64,000 bases of DNA from Buxus sempervirens (Eukaryota; Streptophyta; Magnoliopsida; Buxales; Buxaceae), in NCBI GenBank assembly GCA_947561395.2, contig OX387192.1, forward strand, positions 6,918,221 through 6,982,220, read 5' to 3'. The notes beneath the pieces were generated by a model, which was not told the origin of the DNA, did no database searches, and worked only from the letters and a program-made list of their open reading frames with translations. Numbering within the stretch: position 1 is the first letter of the stretch; the number at the start of each line of letters is the position of its first letter. Shown in pieces: positions 63,641 to 64,000 of the stretch. Made by a program: the position numbers and the translations under genes.

Positions 63641-64000
63641 ATGGCTGGTAGGGGAAGACGTGCTAGAGTTGATCTTATTGAGGAGGAGCAGCAGGATGTT
63701 CCACTACCTCCACCACCTCCAGGGGTGATATATGGACTGTTGTTGGCGCATTGGCAGAGCTTCTTGCCAAGGAGAGAGAGGAGAGACTGAGCCAGCATGG
63801 CAATGGCGGGAATGGTGGAAATGGTCACGGAGAGGAGCCTATACATGAGCAGGCCATACATACGGCCAAGGATCTTGAGCAATTCAGGAAATTGGATCCA
63901 CCTATTTTCAGTGGACGACCAGATCCTATGGAGGCTGAGAGATGGCTGATGCGAGTCGAGTGGATTTTTGAGGCTATGGGATGCCCTATGGACCGGAGAG
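63641..64000 (+). pseudogene. Start of gag of the Tekay-like element, frameshifted, runs off the window
   Basis: ATG at 63641 opens MAGRGRRARVDLIEEEQQ and a proline run. Near 63720-63727 the frame must change by one base to continue as ALAELLAKEREERLSQHGNG, then a Gly/Asn-rich stretch, and DLEQFRKLDPPIFSGRPDPM followed by EAERWLMRVEWIFEAM. The last two parts are the N-terminal gag signature of chromovirus (Tekay/Del) elements. The frame is then open to the window end. Whether the shift inactivates the element or is a sequence error cannot be told from this piece. Confidence 0.75.

Overview
This is nuclear DNA of a flowering plant, probably a eudicot. The evidence is intron-containing plant gene pieces (a DCD-domain protein, MSH2, farnesylcysteine lyase), plant-specific retrotransposon lineages (Athila-, Retand/Tat- and Tekay-like Ty3/gypsy), a Helitron, hAT and Harbinger-type DNA elements, and AT-rich spacers. 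The genus is not identifiable from the sequence alone. No rRNA, tRNA, CRISPR or bacterial-style operon was seen.

Layout. 1-2034: two LTR pieces of Tekay-like elements in opposite orientations. 2035-3667: spacer with a diverged direct duplication. 3673-29925: a Retand-type element (call it A; TSD ATATG) whose 5' LTR is split by a young, nearly intact Athila-type element (call it B, 4331-14006; TSD AACCC). Element A has a decayed gag-pol on the plus strand and, between integrase and 3' LTR, two antisense plant-mobile-domain genes with GT-AG introns that keep the reading frame. 29931-32216: spacer holding a 389-bp hAT-type MITE and a 1.5-kb Harbinger-type element that appears to carry a glutaredoxin-like gene piece. 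32300-36673: a multi-exon DCD-domain gene with two frameshifts in its repeat-rich large exon.

36901-54858 is a three-level nest. A fold-back element with arms over 1 kb, filled with a 22-bp minisatellite, is interrupted by a Helitron (39122-54519) that carries seven copies of a 0.95/1.2-kb tandem unit. The seventh copy is interrupted by a 7.2-kb hAT element (46821-54024). The hAT encodes a full-length transposase and also contains pieces of host genes: prohibitin, ribosomal protein L35, probably an ABC1-type kinase, and one unidentified exon. The opposite arm of the fold-back element and the sister tandem units preserve the empty insertion sites, so both insertion boundaries can be read to the base.

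54859-58800 contains an internally deleted MSH2 copy and a truncated, frameshifted farnesylcysteine lyase copy on the minus strand. The upstream region of the lyase resembles that of the DCD gene. 58801-61162 is AT-rich spacer. 61163-64000 is the 5' LTR, primer site and start of gag of another Tekay-like element that runs off the window. The order of insertion is A then B, and fold-back element then Helitron then hAT. Only the B polyprotein and the hAT transposase look fully coding; the host genes here are damaged copies or fragments.
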